This document shows positions 17,477-26,491 of a stretch of 64,000 nt of DNA, piece after piece. This stretch comes from Vibrio ponticus (GTDB taxonomy: Bacteria; Pseudomonadota; Gammaproteobacteria; Enterobacterales; Vibrionaceae), in contig NZ_AP019658.1 of NCBI RefSeq assembly GCF_009938225.1, forward strand, positions 682,001-746,000, given 5' to 3'. The notes beneath the pieces are model-generated. The model saw only the letters and a list, made by a program, of their open reading frames with translations. It ran no database searches and had not been told where the DNA came from. Position 1 is the stretch's first letter; each line of letters opens with the position of its first letter. The position numbers and the translations under genes were made by a program.

Positions 17477-18574
17477 ATGAAGCGATTCACGATAAGAAAA
17501 GTTGCGTTGATGTTAACGCTTGTGTCTGCAGCACCGACTTTTGCTCAAACAAGTGCCGAAACAGGTACTCAAATAAGCGCCCAAGCGAATAATGGGTCAC
17601 TATCCAGTACTCAAGCCGGTAGTCCAGTTGCACAAGCGCCCAACACAAGCACTAGCCAGTCGTTAAGTCAGCACATTGCAGATTTGTCTTATCAGGCGCA
17701 AGATAAAACACTCGATTCTGCCCAACGCGCGAAAGCGTTACGAGAGTTAGCTCAGTACCCGAGCCAAAATGCCTTGGTTGCAGTGGCGCGAGGGTTGAAA
17801 GACCAAGATGCAAAGATTAGAGAGGCGGCGGTGATCGCAGCAGAGCCCTACGGCATTGAATATCGTTGGCGTTTGTTATCACCACTGCTTGACGACGCCA
17901 ACCATTCAGTAAGAGTCACCAGTGCGGCGAATTTAGTCCGTGATTACCAACAGTTAGAGCCCGTTCAGCAGCAACAGATGAACCGTCCTATTGCGGAGTT
18001 GATTGATTACCTAAAACTTCAGCAGGAGAGTTCGTCACGGTTGTTGCTGGCTGATGTCTATCGTTGGCAAGGGCAATGGCAACAAGCTGATATAATCTAT
18101 CAAGCATTATTAGCCAAACTGCCGGATAATCGACAAATATGGTTAAGTTTAGCCGATAACTATCGAGCGCAAGAGCAAGATAAGGCGGCGCTGGAAACGC
18201 TGAATATCGCAATTCACAGAGTCCCTGCAAATGCCTTGGGAAATGCCCCTCTGCATTATTCAAAAGCATTAACGCTTGTACGTTTAGAGCGTCCAGAAGA
18301 AGCGGCGCAGGAAATGGCGATCGCAGCAAGTTCGGCAAAAGACAATAGCTACTATTGGTATTTAAATGGCGTGTTGCAAGAGCCTATCAACGTGAAAACT
18401 GCCACCAGTTCGTTTGAAAAAGCTTACTTAATTTCAGGTGCCCCGGAGCAGTTGTATGCCTTATGTGATATTTACCTTCGCCACGATAACGCAAAGGGCG
18501 CGCAGTGTTTGGCTGAGCTAGAGAAGATTGCGCCGCCTTATGTGATAGAGGAGTTGAAAGGGAAGGGATCTTAG
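17477..18574 (+). CDS. Exported HEAT/TPR protein, haem-less paralogue of the cytochrome tail
   Basis: A 365-residue protein. The ATG at 17477 has GAGG 6 bases upstream and gives a signal peptide (MKRFTIRKVALMLTLVSA, cleavage near TFAQ-TS); a GTG at 17465 is less likely. After a Gln/Ser/Thr-rich linker come HEAT-like repeats (about residues 65-155) and TPR-like repeats (about 175-300). The whole part after the linker aligns with the C-terminus of the octahaem cytochrome at 3146. Shared landmarks are the LLDDANHSVRVTSAANLV versus LLSDPVLSIRAETAAALV segment and the endings QCLAELEKIAPPYVIEELKG versus QCLAELSQVAPPQVIEQLKS. No haem motif is present. It starts 12 bases after the maturase stop, so is co-transcribed. 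Inferred periplasmic scaffold. Confidence 0.85.
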   Translation: MKRFTIRKVALMLTLVSAAPTFAQTSAETGTQISAQANNGSLSSTQAGSPVAQAPNTSTSQSLSQHIADLSYQAQDKTLDSAQRAKALRELAQYPSQNALVAVARGLKDQDAKIREAAVIAAEPYGIEYRWRLLSPLLDDANHSVRVTSAANLVRDYQQLEPVQQQQMNRPIAELIDYLKLQQESSSRLLLADVYRWQGQWQQADIIYQALLAKLPDNRQIWLSLADNYRAQEQDKAALETLNIAIHRVPANALGNAPLHYSKALTLVRLERPEEAAQEMAIAASSAKDNSYYWYLNGVLQEPINVKTATSSFEKAYLISGAPEQLYALCDIYLRHDNAKGAQCLAELEKIAPPYVIEELKGKGS

Positions 18575-18638
18575 AGAATTGAGAGCTGAGAAACTGAGAA
18601 ACTGAGAAATTAGAATTGAGAAGCTGAGAAGTGAGAAA
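18575..18638 (+). repeat. Purine-rich GAGAAnTGA tandem repeats
   Basis: Immediately after the stop codon there is a run of short units such as CTGAGAAA, CTGAGAAA, TTGAGAAG, CTGAGAAG, almost all purine on the plus strand. Looks like replication-slippage expansion; no coding role. Confidence 0.75.
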
Positions 18639-18755
18639 ACAAGGGGAATTACATTCAGTTGTGCGATTAACACCTCGCTTTGTTGCTGTCATTGGGTAGG
18701 GGGATTTTGCTAACGTAATCCGGCTATTTCCCTATTCAATAAAGAGAGAGTCACT

Positions 18756-19022
18756 ATGTTTCAATGCCCCAATTGTTATGCTAAATCGATCTCTCTGATG
18801 GCGAAAATAACAGCAAAATCGAGACAATCTTATCCGTGTAAGATGTGCAATAAAAAGTGGCAAGTGTCCACCTATATTCATTTTGCTGGTGTTATGTTGC
18901 CGCCACTGTTTCTGATTCTTTCAACTGGCTTTGGTTGGCTGTCTCTTGATATCGCGACTCTCATCGCCGTCACGTTTTGGGTTTGTGTCGTGTTGCTTCA
19001 ACCGCTTCGCAAGTCCTATTAG
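18756..19022 (+). CDS. Small zinc-ribbon protein with membrane helices
   Basis: An 88-residue protein not recognised as a named family. Seen: an N-terminal pair of Cys knuckles (CPNCY at residues 4-8 and CKMC near 29-32) typical of a zinc ribbon, followed by two hydrophobic segments (about 40-60 and 64-82). AAAGAGAGAG precedes the ATG. Its last 53 bases overlap the 3' end of the convergent nuclease gene. Probably an inner-membrane protein with a cytoplasmic metal-binding head. Function unknown. Confidence 0.65.
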   Translation: MFQCPNCYAKSISLMAKITAKSRQSYPCKMCNKKWQVSTYIHFAGVMLPPLFLILSTGFGWLSLDIATLIAVTFWVCVVLLQPLRKSY

Positions 19023-20652
19023 TGTCAGGGTTGTTATCAACGTAACAGACGGAAAAAGGCACGCCTAGGCGGCTAAACTGTTTGAACCAGCGAATTTGGT
19101 TATCTTGCAGTTTGTCTCCGGGACCTTTGACTTCAATCCACTCAAATTGCCCATCTTTAAATGCGATAAGATCGGGCATACCATTTCGATACAGTTTTAA
19201 ATCACTGAGTTGTACTTTGATTAAATTGACCAAAATCTCAGGTTTTAACGCATTTAACGTTAAGTTAAGCAGTTCCTCTGTGAAATGGCTCCAAACGACG
19301 AATGGATTGCTTATCCCTAATTTGTTGTGGTAGTTGTCGATAATAAATTGATGATTGCCTTGCGCGATTTTCTCAAGCGCTTGGTTGACTTGCTCGGAGC
19401 GTTTGGCGTCAAAATCTTTATGGTATAAATCTAGTGGTTTGAATTGATAGGCGTTGATGAATGCACCTTCAACTGGGGCAAATATTGCGTCCCAAAGCGC
19501 TAAGCCCATGACGCCATTGAGCAGTGCGTTTTCACTGTAAAATACTTGCCAACCTCGGTTTTCAAAATGCTGTTTCACCGCAAGCTCTACTCGTTGCTGC
19601 GATAAGTCTAAGGCTAAGTGACGCTCTTTATATGTTGGTTTTGCTACGCGAGGAATTTTGACTCCTTGTTTACGTAGCAGGCGTTGCTCAAGCTTTTGAC
19701 CGATTTCAAGCTCAGACATGTCGCTGGGTTGGTTTAAAATTAATGTGACAGTGTCACTAAGTTTGTCGTTTTGCTCAAGCTTGTCATAAATCCTTGCTTG
19801 TCGCTCTCTGCTTGGTGGTAGTGAAGTTTGCTTAAATAGGTTTAATGCCGTTTCAAACTCTCCAAGGCGTTCACAGTCACGTGCGATATCATTGATTAGG
19901 TGTTGACGCTTTCTTTCTATATATGGGTGAGCAAGGACGGCGGGAATTGCATCGACAAACTGTTTCACTACTTCTAGTTGTTTTCTATCGGCATTCCAAT
20001 AGCTATCCGCTAACTTACTCAGTACCAGCAGTTGTTCGACTTCGTCGCGATGGTTGAAAAATCGGCGTTCGATACTGAGTTGATAATTCTCAAACTGATG
20101 TAAACCCAGATCATCGAGAACAAATTGGGTTAAGTCTTGATGCGTGTTGGCAAAAAATAGCGCTAATAGCAGGTCAATCATCTCAGCGAAGTGCAGCTTA
20201 ATCACAACAAAACTGAGCTCGTTAAATCGCTCAAAAGGTTCATCCGTGAGCAGTTCTACCATTTGTGGTTTTTTCAGTGAGCGTGTTTGACCGACAAATC
20301 GCTTTGGAAATAGGGGAGTTAACTCGGTTTTAGTCAGCAGAGTTTGAGCTAACTGCTGCTCGCTAATAGCAGGGCTTAGTGAGACAAAGCCTTTGGCTTC
20401 TAATTGCTCCAGAGCGAGTGGAATGGATGGAATTTCGTTGTAGTTGAGTTTGTCACTGCGAAACAAGGATCCCTTGCGGCTATATAAGCGCACCAGCAGA
20501 CATTGACTGGCTTTATCGAGTGAGCGATAGGCGGATATCCACTCCAGTTCTGAAGGGTGGAGTATATTGTTATACCAAGCTTGAGCGTGTTCAATCAGGC
20601 GATTGAAATTAGCGAGGTAATAGTCTTCGGCGAGTTGTACTTGAGATTCCAT
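18970..20652 (-). CDS. FAN1-type VRR-NUC domain nuclease
   Basis: A 560-residue protein. Start chosen at the ATG at 20652 (MESQVQLAEDYY); the longer frame begins inside a terminator. Seen: the C-terminal VRR-NUC domain with the PD-(D/E)xK-type core G-M-P-D-L, then E-V-K in WIEVKGPGDKLQDNQIRWF, preceded by a long helical region. Length matches bacterial FAN1 homologues (about 560). Known: FAN1 is a structure-specific 5' flap endo/exonuclease involved in interstrand crosslink repair, and bacterial versions cleave flap DNA. It is a single gene after the terminator of the MFS gene, and its 3' end overlaps a convergent small gene. Confidence 0.88.
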   Translation of the reverse strand: MESQVQLAEDYYLANFNRLIEHAQAWYNNILHPSELEWISAYRSLDKASQCLLVRLYSRKGSLFRSDKLNYNEIPSIPLALEQLEAKGFVSLSPAISEQQLAQTLLTKTELTPLFPKRFVGQTRSLKKPQMVELLTDEPFERFNELSFVVIKLHFAEMIDLLLALFFANTHQDLTQFVLDDLGLHQFENYQLSIERRFFNHRDEVEQLLVLSKLADSYWNADRKQLEVVKQFVDAIPAVLAHPYIERKRQHLINDIARDCERLGEFETALNLFKQTSLPPSRERQARIYDKLEQNDKLSDTVTLILNQPSDMSELEIGQKLEQRLLRKQGVKIPRVAKPTYKERHLALDLSQQRVELAVKQHFENRGWQVFYSENALLNGVMGLALWDAIFAPVEGAFINAYQFKPLDLYHKDFDAKRSEQVNQALEKIAQGNHQFIIDNYHNKLGISNPFVVWSHFTEELLNLTLNALKPEILVNLIKVQLSDLKLYRNGMPDLIAFKDGQFEWIEVKGPGDKLQDNQIRWFKQFSRLGVPFSVCYVDNNPDTNRTCEAVEATRHKPKT

Positions 20653-20666
20653 AACGCACACATACA

Positions 20667-20699
20667 AAAAAGGCTTACCACAAGGGTAAGCCTTTTTAC
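20667..20699 (-). terminator. Rho-independent terminator after MFS gene
   Basis: AAAAAGGCTTACC pairs with GGTAAGCCTTTTT around a 4-base loop. In the minus direction it ends in a T-run, 15-50 bases after the MFS stop codon. The flanking A and T runs make it potentially active on both strands. Confidence 0.9.
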
Positions 20700-20714
20700 T
20701 TTCAATTCAAGCTA

Positions 20715-21947
20715 TTAAGCGTTTTTCAGTTCAGCAACTTTTGCTTCTGAAAGTGGCTTAGTGATGAATGCTAGAACGATACACACTGCCATCATTACTG
20801 CAGAGATTGTGTACGCTAGAGTGTAGCCTTCACCGTTAGTCATTGAGAAACCAACAACTGCTGCGCCGATTGCACCACCGATACCCCATGCAGTGTAAAG
20901 TACACCGTAGTTTGTACCGTAGTTTTTCAGACCGTAGAACTCAGCAGTTAGAGTAGGGAATACCGCTAGTAGAGTACCGTAACCAACCGCAGCAATTGCT
21001 GTACCGATGATTAGTGTTACTTCTGACTTGAACGTTGCAAATAGCACCATGTTAATGCCTTGCAGTACGAATGCGATTAGTAGAGTGCGAACACCACCAA
21101 TTTTATCAGCAAGCATACCAGCAGCAACACGACCGCCTGAGTTAAATACCGCTAGAAGAGATGCTAGGTAAACTGCGTTTGGCAGGTTAGCTTGCACGCT
21201 TGCGATCGTTGTGATGTTACCGATGATCATTAGACCAACAGAAGCTGCGAACGCGTACATGATCCATAGAGAGTAGAACTGAGGCGTTTTAAGCATCGCT
21301 TTCCAAGTTAGGTCTTCAGACTTACTTGCAGCTTTTGGTGCTGCACCTGCTTTTAGCGCTGGCTCAGCTGGAGAGTAACCTGCTGGTGGGTTGTTGATTG
21401 TTGCCGCTAGTGGAACTGCGATAGCAAGAATACCAACACCAAGAATCATAAAGCTTGTTTGGATGCCCATGCTTTCGATTAGCGCAGAAGTTACTGGCGC
21501 TAGGTAGATAGCTGCAAGACCGAAACCTGCTGCGATGATGCCGTTAACCATACCTTTCTTAGAAGAGTGGAACCACTTCATTGCAGATGGCGCAAGACAC
21601 GCGTAACCAAAGCCGATACCAGCACCTGTGATCACACCAAAAGTGATGTTTAGCATCATTGGTGAATTAACAAAGCCAGAAGCGATCATGCCAAGACCCG
21701 TTAGGATAGTACCTAGGATCAGGATCATACGTGGACCCATGCGGTCTTGAAGGATACCTGCAACTAAAAGACAGATAGAGAAAGTGATTGTTGCAGTTGC
21801 GTAAGGTGCAGATGCTTCAGCTGCACTCCAGCCTGACTCAGTCACAAGCGCTTTGTTAAATACACTCCAAGCATACAGGATGCCAAGACAAAGGTTGATA
21901 CAGAATCCTGCTAGCAGAATGCGCATAGCTTTATCAATCTTGCTCAT
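20715..21947 (-). CDS. OFA-family MFS transporter
   Basis: A 410-residue major facilitator with twelve hydrophobic segments. Seen: the N-terminal signature LGILYAWSVFNKAL and DRMGPR in the loop 2-3 region, a long polar central loop (about residues 195-220) separating two six-helix halves, and GGRVAAGMLADKIGG in the second half. These fit the oxalate/formate antiporter (OFA) group, whose bacterial members carry small monocarboxylates. Codons are strongly biased to preferred vibrio triplets, suggesting high expression. Single-gene transcript with its own terminator and a consensus -10 box about 100 bases upstream. Substrate cannot be fixed from sequence. Confidence 0.9.
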   Translation of the reverse strand: MSKIDKAMRILLAGFCINLCLGILYAWSVFNKALVTESGWSAAEASAPYATATITFSICLLVAGILQDRMGPRMILILGTILTGLGMIASGFVNSPMMLNITFGVITGAGIGFGYACLAPSAMKWFHSSKKGMVNGIIAAGFGLAAIYLAPVTSALIESMGIQTSFMILGVGILAIAVPLAATINNPPAGYSPAEPALKAGAAPKAASKSEDLTWKAMLKTPQFYSLWIMYAFAASVGLMIIGNITTIASVQANLPNAVYLASLLAVFNSGGRVAAGMLADKIGGVRTLLIAFVLQGINMVLFATFKSEVTLIIGTAIAAVGYGTLLAVFPTLTAEFYGLKNYGTNYGVLYTAWGIGGAIGAAVVGFSMTNGEGYTLAYTISAVMMAVCIVLAFITKPLSEAKVAELKNA

Positions 21948-22339
21948 TTTATTTCTCAGTTTCCCTCTAAAGAAGAGGATGGTTTAACACACGATTTATT
22001 CAAAATTTGTTTGCGTTTATCAACATAAAGCGCAATGGGCGCGAATTATAACCAAATAAAATGTGATTGGAATCTCTTTTTCCACTTATTGTAAAAATAA
22101 ACTTAGTTTTTAAACGATTGCGTAGAGCGTCAAACCAACAAACATCCCAAAACGCTTGCGATCGAACAGAATTTAGCCATGTTTTAGGCTGCAATGTCGC
22201 TAAGCTATAGCCATTAATTCCGAAAACTAAGATTTAATGCCCAAGTCGAGTAAGTTTTTTGTCAATTAAGTATGTATGGGATTCCAAAGCCAAACGAGGG
22301 AGGTTAGCATGCGCGCAAATTTTCTTAAGGTAGTAATCA
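21948..22339. promoter_or_regulatory. Divergent region between MFS and DUF3332 genes
   Basis: This 392-base AT-rich stretch carries promoters in both directions. A perfect TATAAT on the minus strand (22045-22050) lies about 100 bases from the MFS start, with a poor -35 about 16 bases further. No small gene or repeat could be supported. Confidence 0.45.
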
Positions 22340-22879
22340 ATGAAATTCAAAGCTGTAAAAATTGCTGTAGTGGCAGCACTGGGCGCGTCTTCTCTAACCG
22401 GTTGTATGGGGCAAATGGCAACGACAGGTCTAGTTTCTAAATTCAACCTAGAGATCGTGGATAACCGTTATGCACGTGAAGGTATGTTCTTACTATTGTC
22501 ACCAGTATACGGCTTAGCGGGTACTGTCGACCTATTCATTTTTAACTCTATTGAGTTCTGGACAGGTACTAACCCGATTTCTGGCAAATCACCAGCTGTG
22601 GTTGATACACCAACTAAAAACTACATCAAGGTAAATGGTCAACTGGATCCATCTTTAACTACGGTTCCACTATCAAATAATAGTGATATCGATAAAGCAA
22701 TCATGCAGCAAATCGACGAGAACACGCTGCAAATGGAAATCACTTACCTAAATGGTGAGCAGAAAGTTCTGCGTGGTGAGAAGGGTGCAGATTCGGTAGA
22801 CTTCTATTTAAATGATGAGTTAGTAACTACAGTTTCAAACCAAGAACTAACTAATTACATTGAATCGGCAAGCATCTAA
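22340..22879 (+). CDS. DUF3332 family lipoprotein
   Basis: A 179-residue protein with a lipoprotein signal (MKFKAVKIAVVAALGASS then LTGC, lipidated Cys near residue 22). Seen: the DUF3332 core VDNRYAREGMFLLLSPVYGL, DLFIFNSIEFWTGTNP and a C-terminal beta-rich part. AAGGTAG precedes the ATG. The family is common in vibrios and marine gammaproteobacteria; its function is not established. Likely anchored in the envelope. Monocistronic, followed by a long perfect hairpin. Confidence 0.85.
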   Translation: MKFKAVKIAVVAALGASSLTGCMGQMATTGLVSKFNLEIVDNRYAREGMFLLLSPVYGLAGTVDLFIFNSIEFWTGTNPISGKSPAVVDTPTKNYIKVNGQLDPSLTTVPLSNNSDIDKAIMQQIDENTLQMEITYLNGEQKVLRGEKGADSVDFYLNDELVTTVSNQELTNYIESASI

Positions 22880-23247
22880 TTTACCTTAGTTGCTGAACTC
22901 TTACCTACATGGTAAGCCGAGTAGGTAAGAGTTATCAATGTGTCTATCGTCAGTCACCAGCATGGCTTGAATTGATATCATGATGGTACGAGGCATAATC
23001 CAAGCTCTACCAATCTAATCGTTCGCTCTCTTTTTCCTTCTTAGCAATCTATAACGCTTATTCGGCGCTCTCACCGAGTTAAAAGCTTCGTTACCACTCT
23101 CGTAAACACGATTGGATTACAACTATCATTCCAGAGTTTGATCTTGCTCTCTTGATTTACGACTAATGGATTACAGCAATGCGCTTGTATCAGCAGGTCT
23201 ATCCGTTAAGCTAATCTTGTGTCTATTTAAGAGAAAGAGGCTCTGTC
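22880..23247. other. Intergenic region before response-regulator gene
   Basis: A 368-base stretch with no supportable gene. It holds the long hairpin at 22896-22933 and presumably the promoter of the response regulator. GAGAAAGAGG directly before 23248 is its ribosome-binding site. Confidence 0.5.
22896..22933 (+). terminator. 13-bp perfect hairpin after DUF3332 gene
   Basis: AACTCTTACCTAC and GTAGGTAAGAGTT form a perfect 13-bp stem with a 12-base loop, starting 17 bases after the stop codon. No strong U-run follows (ATCAATG), so it may act as a 3' stabiliser or factor-dependent terminator. Confidence 0.55.
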
Positions 23248-23904
23248 ATGCACAAGGTCTTAATTGCTGATGACCACCCATTGTTTAGAGATGCGATTGT
23301 CCACATATTGACTAGTCAATTCGCGGGCTGTTCAACTTTTGAAACCGAAGATATTGCTGAAACTATCTCTTTTGCCAAACAGAACGAAGATCTTGACCTG
23401 ATCATGCTGGATTTGAATATGCCAGGTATGTCAGGGCTAGACGGTTTGCTTGACCTGATTAATGAATGTCCAACGATTCCAGTGGTCGTTGTTTCGGCAG
23501 AAAATAATAAGCAAGTAATACTGCAGACAATGACTTATGGAGCGGTTGGTTTTATTGCAAAATCTTCAAGTAAAGACGAGATATCAACCGCTATAGCGAC
23601 CGTTTTAGAAGGAAGCGTGTATCTTCCTGCCGATATTCTCCGCGCTAAGGTTGCTCCTCAAAGTAGGAATGAGCCGCCCATTTTACCTGATATGCTCGCA
23701 TCGTTGACTAGACGCCAATTGATGGTACTCAAGTGTATGACAAAAGGCGAAGCAAACAAGCAGATTGCTTACAACCTCAATGTATCAGAAACTACTGTAA
23801 AATCGCATGTTTCTTCTATCCTGAAAAAATTGGGTGTGAGCAATCGAGTTCAGGCAGTATTAGGTTGCAGTGGTATTGATTTCAATCATTATCTAAAGCG
23901 TTGA
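23248..23904 (+). CDS. NarL/LuxR-type response regulator (ErbR-like)
   Basis: A 218-residue response regulator. Seen: receiver domain with acidic pair D8-D9, phospho-acceptor D55 (LIMLDLNMPG), conserved Ser/Lys later (VVVSAEN, GFIAKSSS), and a C-terminal LuxR helix-turn-helix (LTRRQLMVLKCMTKGEANKQ ... VSETTVKSHVSSILKKLGVS). It ends 13 bases before the end of a convergent hybrid kinase gene, so the two probably form a pair. Length and neighbourhood resemble ErbR/AgmR-type regulators that control ethanol oxidation genes in Pseudomonas. A role in controlling the nearby aldehyde dehydrogenase is inference. Confidence 0.92.
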   Translation: MHKVLIADDHPLFRDAIVHILTSQFAGCSTFETEDIAETISFAKQNEDLDLIMLDLNMPGMSGLDGLLDLINECPTIPVVVVSAENNKQVILQTMTYGAVGFIAKSSSKDEISTAIATVLEGSVYLPADILRAKVAPQSRNEPPILPDMLASLTRRQLMVLKCMTKGEANKQIAYNLNVSETTVKSHVSSILKKLGVSNRVQAVLGCSGIDFNHYLKR

Positions 23905-23917
23905 GTTTACTGATTTG

Positions 23918-26491
23918 CTAACGATGGACACGATTGATTAAGTAACCTATCGACGTTCTTAATTTCATAGGTTTTACCGGTTTATGCAATAACATAATTC
24001 CACGTGTGTTAGCTTGGTTTTTTAGTTGTTCACTATAGTTCGCAGTGATCATTAACGTTGGGAGCTTCCTGTTTGCGTTTATTTTAGACGCGACATTTAG
24101 TCCATTTTGGTTATCGTTTAAGTGGTAATCTACAATCAACACGTCAACTGAGTCTGAGTTAACATCCACCTTTTGTTGAAGGTCCTCAAAGCTTGTTGCG
24201 ATGACGATATCACATTGCCAATTGGCTAATAGCCTTTCCATCGCTTCGCATACAGCAAGATCGTTATCGATGAGCCAGACTCTACATCCGGACAAGTCAC
24301 TTGCGTTTAAACGGTTAGTCAATGGCGCGGGGGAGGGACTAATGCTGTTTGTCTCTCCGAGTGGCACTGTCACTGAAAACATCGATCCTTTGCCTGGTTG
24401 TGAGTGCACTTCTATTGCGTGTTCTAAAACTTTTGCCAACTTGTCGACAATGGCTAGCCCTAATCCTAAACCATTGCGAAAGGTTTTTTTTGAGCTTTCA
24501 AGTCGTTTGAACTCTTTAAAGATGTCATTTAACTGATCTTTTTCAATGCCACTGCCACTATCCCACACTTGTATTGATAGCGTATTGTTAACACGTCGAC
24601 AGCCGAGCAGTACTTTGCCTTTCTCCGTATAACGAAAAGCATTGGAGAGTAGGTTCCTTAAGATGCGCGCTAGTAACACGCTATCTGAATGAATAACGGT
24701 ATTACACGGAACGTATCTGAATTCGATATTATATTGGCTCGATTGATGAGTGTATTCTCGTGCAAGATTGTCGAATAGTTCATTGAGAGGAAAACTGTGT
24801 TTATCAGCTCTAACTACACCTGCATCAAGCTTTGAAATATCGATTAAACTGCCAATTAGATTTTCTAAGTCGTCGAGAGAGCCAGCAATAGAATCGAGCA
24901 GTTGTAGGTTTTGCTGATCACGTATTTCTTCTTTAAGGGAGCTAGTAAAAAGTTGAGCAGCGTTTAGCGGCTGAAGTAAATCATGGCTGACCGCGGCAAC
25001 AAACTTTGTTTTAGACACATTGGCTTGTTCGGCTGCTTTTTTTGCTTGAGTCAGATTTAGTTGGGCTAGTCGTCGCTCCTCGATTTCTCGATTTAATGCG
25101 TTGTTAAGCTGCTGAAGGTCTGCGGTTCGTTGATTAACTCGCAGTTCTAGTGAGTCGTATGCTTTTTGCAGCGTTAGGGCATTTTGAATCCGGATGGTAA
25201 TGTCTCTGATTAAGACGAAAAAACCTAAAATAGCGCCATTACTGTCGATATTGGGCACATAAGATTTGTGGAGGTATACCGCTTCGCCGTTTTGATTAGT
25301 TTCTTCAACTTCAAAGCTCACACTCTCTCCGTTTAGCACTCGCGCAACGTAGGGTTGAATCGGTGAGTCGCTCAACGAAACACGTCTGTTTTTGAGGTCA
25401 ACACCAAACTCATCACCACGCTCTCTTCCATACCATTGTTGATACACTCGATTAGTAAATTGGAAGGTTAGATCTGCTGAGACATAGGCGATCATCGCTG
25501 GAATATTATCAGTGATTAACCTTAGCCGGTGTTCGCTCTCACGTAGAGATTGCGCATAATGATGTGCAGACGTAATGTCGGTATAAGTTTTGATGATCTT
25601 GCCGTTAGTAAGATAATGGTTACGAACTTCGATAACCGTCCCGTTGGCAAGAGTTTGTACTGAATATGCTTGATTGTTATGACTTTGTTTGAGAGACAAA
25701 TCCAATTCAGTAGACGATTCAAGATTTTCAAGAAAAGGACTCGAACGAAGCCGACCAACGGAGATCCCACTCATGGAAACAAATTGTTTATTCCAAACTT
25801 CAATTTGCCCATTGCCACTGATCAAGATGACGCCTTGAGATAAATTGTCGACTAAGTTCTGGAGTAGCTTTGATTTTTGCGCCATACCGTGCTCGTAGCG
25901 CGCTGTCTCTGCAACCTTTAATGCCGTGATATCGGTGTAGAGCATCACCCAGCCACCCTCGCGAGTCCGCCTTTCGGTGACTTGAAACCAACGATTATCT
26001 GCGAGTTTATATACCGTATTGTTATTCTCATCACCTGGGTAAGCATGTGAAATGATTCCCCTGGCTTTCGCGAGTGTTTTGAAGTCATTGAGATGGGTTC
26101 CGTGCCCAACTTTTAAGCCCACGTTATGCCAATAATTTGAGAATTGGCGGTTTTGCAGGATAATTCTTCCATCGCGATCAAGCAGTACGAAAGCATCAGA
26201 AATGCTCTCAATTGCGTCAATAAAGCGTTGTTTGAAAATGTTAGCTTGATAGTTTGCTTTTTCCAGTGCGCGGTTACTGCATTCAAGTTCCGCTAAGGTT
26301 TGATTAAGGACTCGAGTCTTCTCTTGTACTTGATCAGATAAATGAACTGAGTGCTCAAACATTGCATACGGTAGGTTACTTTGACCTCCAATACCCTCGA
26401 TCCTCTGCATCAAGACTCGATTAATCTTTTTTAATTTTTGGTTTTCAGCTTTGAGCTGGTCAAGCTCTTGTTGTAAATCCGTTTCATTCAT
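23918..26491 (-). CDS. Cytosolic PAS hybrid histidine kinase (NahK/ErcS'-like)
   Basis: An 857-residue hybrid kinase. ATG at 26491 is chosen because GGAG lies 6 bases upstream. Seen: an N-terminal coiled coil (1-80), PAS-like domains at about 91-190, 211-305 and 324-435, a second coiled coil (440-495), HisKA with H503 in AAVSHDLLQPLNA, HATPase_c with N and G boxes (NLLSNAFRYTEKG, DSGSGI, GLGLGLAIV), and a C-terminal receiver with phospho-acceptor Asp in LIVDYHLND. No membrane helix. The SHDLLQPLNAA H-box and domain order match the NahK/ErcS' group. It overlaps the FIST gene by 8 bases (ATGAATGA), so the two are translationally coupled. Inferred: output modulated by the FIST protein. Confidence 0.92.
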   Translation of the reverse strand: MNETDLQQELDQLKAENQKLKKINRVLMQRIEGIGGQSNLPYAMFEHSVHLSDQVQEKTRVLNQTLAELECSNRALEKANYQANIFKQRFIDAIESISDAFVLLDRDGRIILQNRQFSNYWHNVGLKVGHGTHLNDFKTLAKARGIISHAYPGDENNNTVYKLADNRWFQVTERRTREGGWVMLYTDITALKVAETARYEHGMAQKSKLLQNLVDNLSQGVILISGNGQIEVWNKQFVSMSGISVGRLRSSPFLENLESSTELDLSLKQSHNNQAYSVQTLANGTVIEVRNHYLTNGKIIKTYTDITSAHHYAQSLRESEHRLRLITDNIPAMIAYVSADLTFQFTNRVYQQWYGRERGDEFGVDLKNRRVSLSDSPIQPYVARVLNGESVSFEVEETNQNGEAVYLHKSYVPNIDSNGAILGFFVLIRDITIRIQNALTLQKAYDSLELRVNQRTADLQQLNNALNREIEERRLAQLNLTQAKKAAEQANVSKTKFVAAVSHDLLQPLNAAQLFTSSLKEEIRDQQNLQLLDSIAGSLDDLENLIGSLIDISKLDAGVVRADKHSFPLNELFDNLAREYTHQSSQYNIEFRYVPCNTVIHSDSVLLARILRNLLSNAFRYTEKGKVLLGCRRVNNTLSIQVWDSGSGIEKDQLNDIFKEFKRLESSKKTFRNGLGLGLAIVDKLAKVLEHAIEVHSQPGKGSMFSVTVPLGETNSISPSPAPLTNRLNASDLSGCRVWLIDNDLAVCEAMERLLANWQCDIVIATSFEDLQQKVDVNSDSVDVLIVDYHLNDNQNGLNVASKINANRKLPTLMITANYSEQLKNQANTRGIMLLHKPVKPMKLRTSIGYLINRVHR

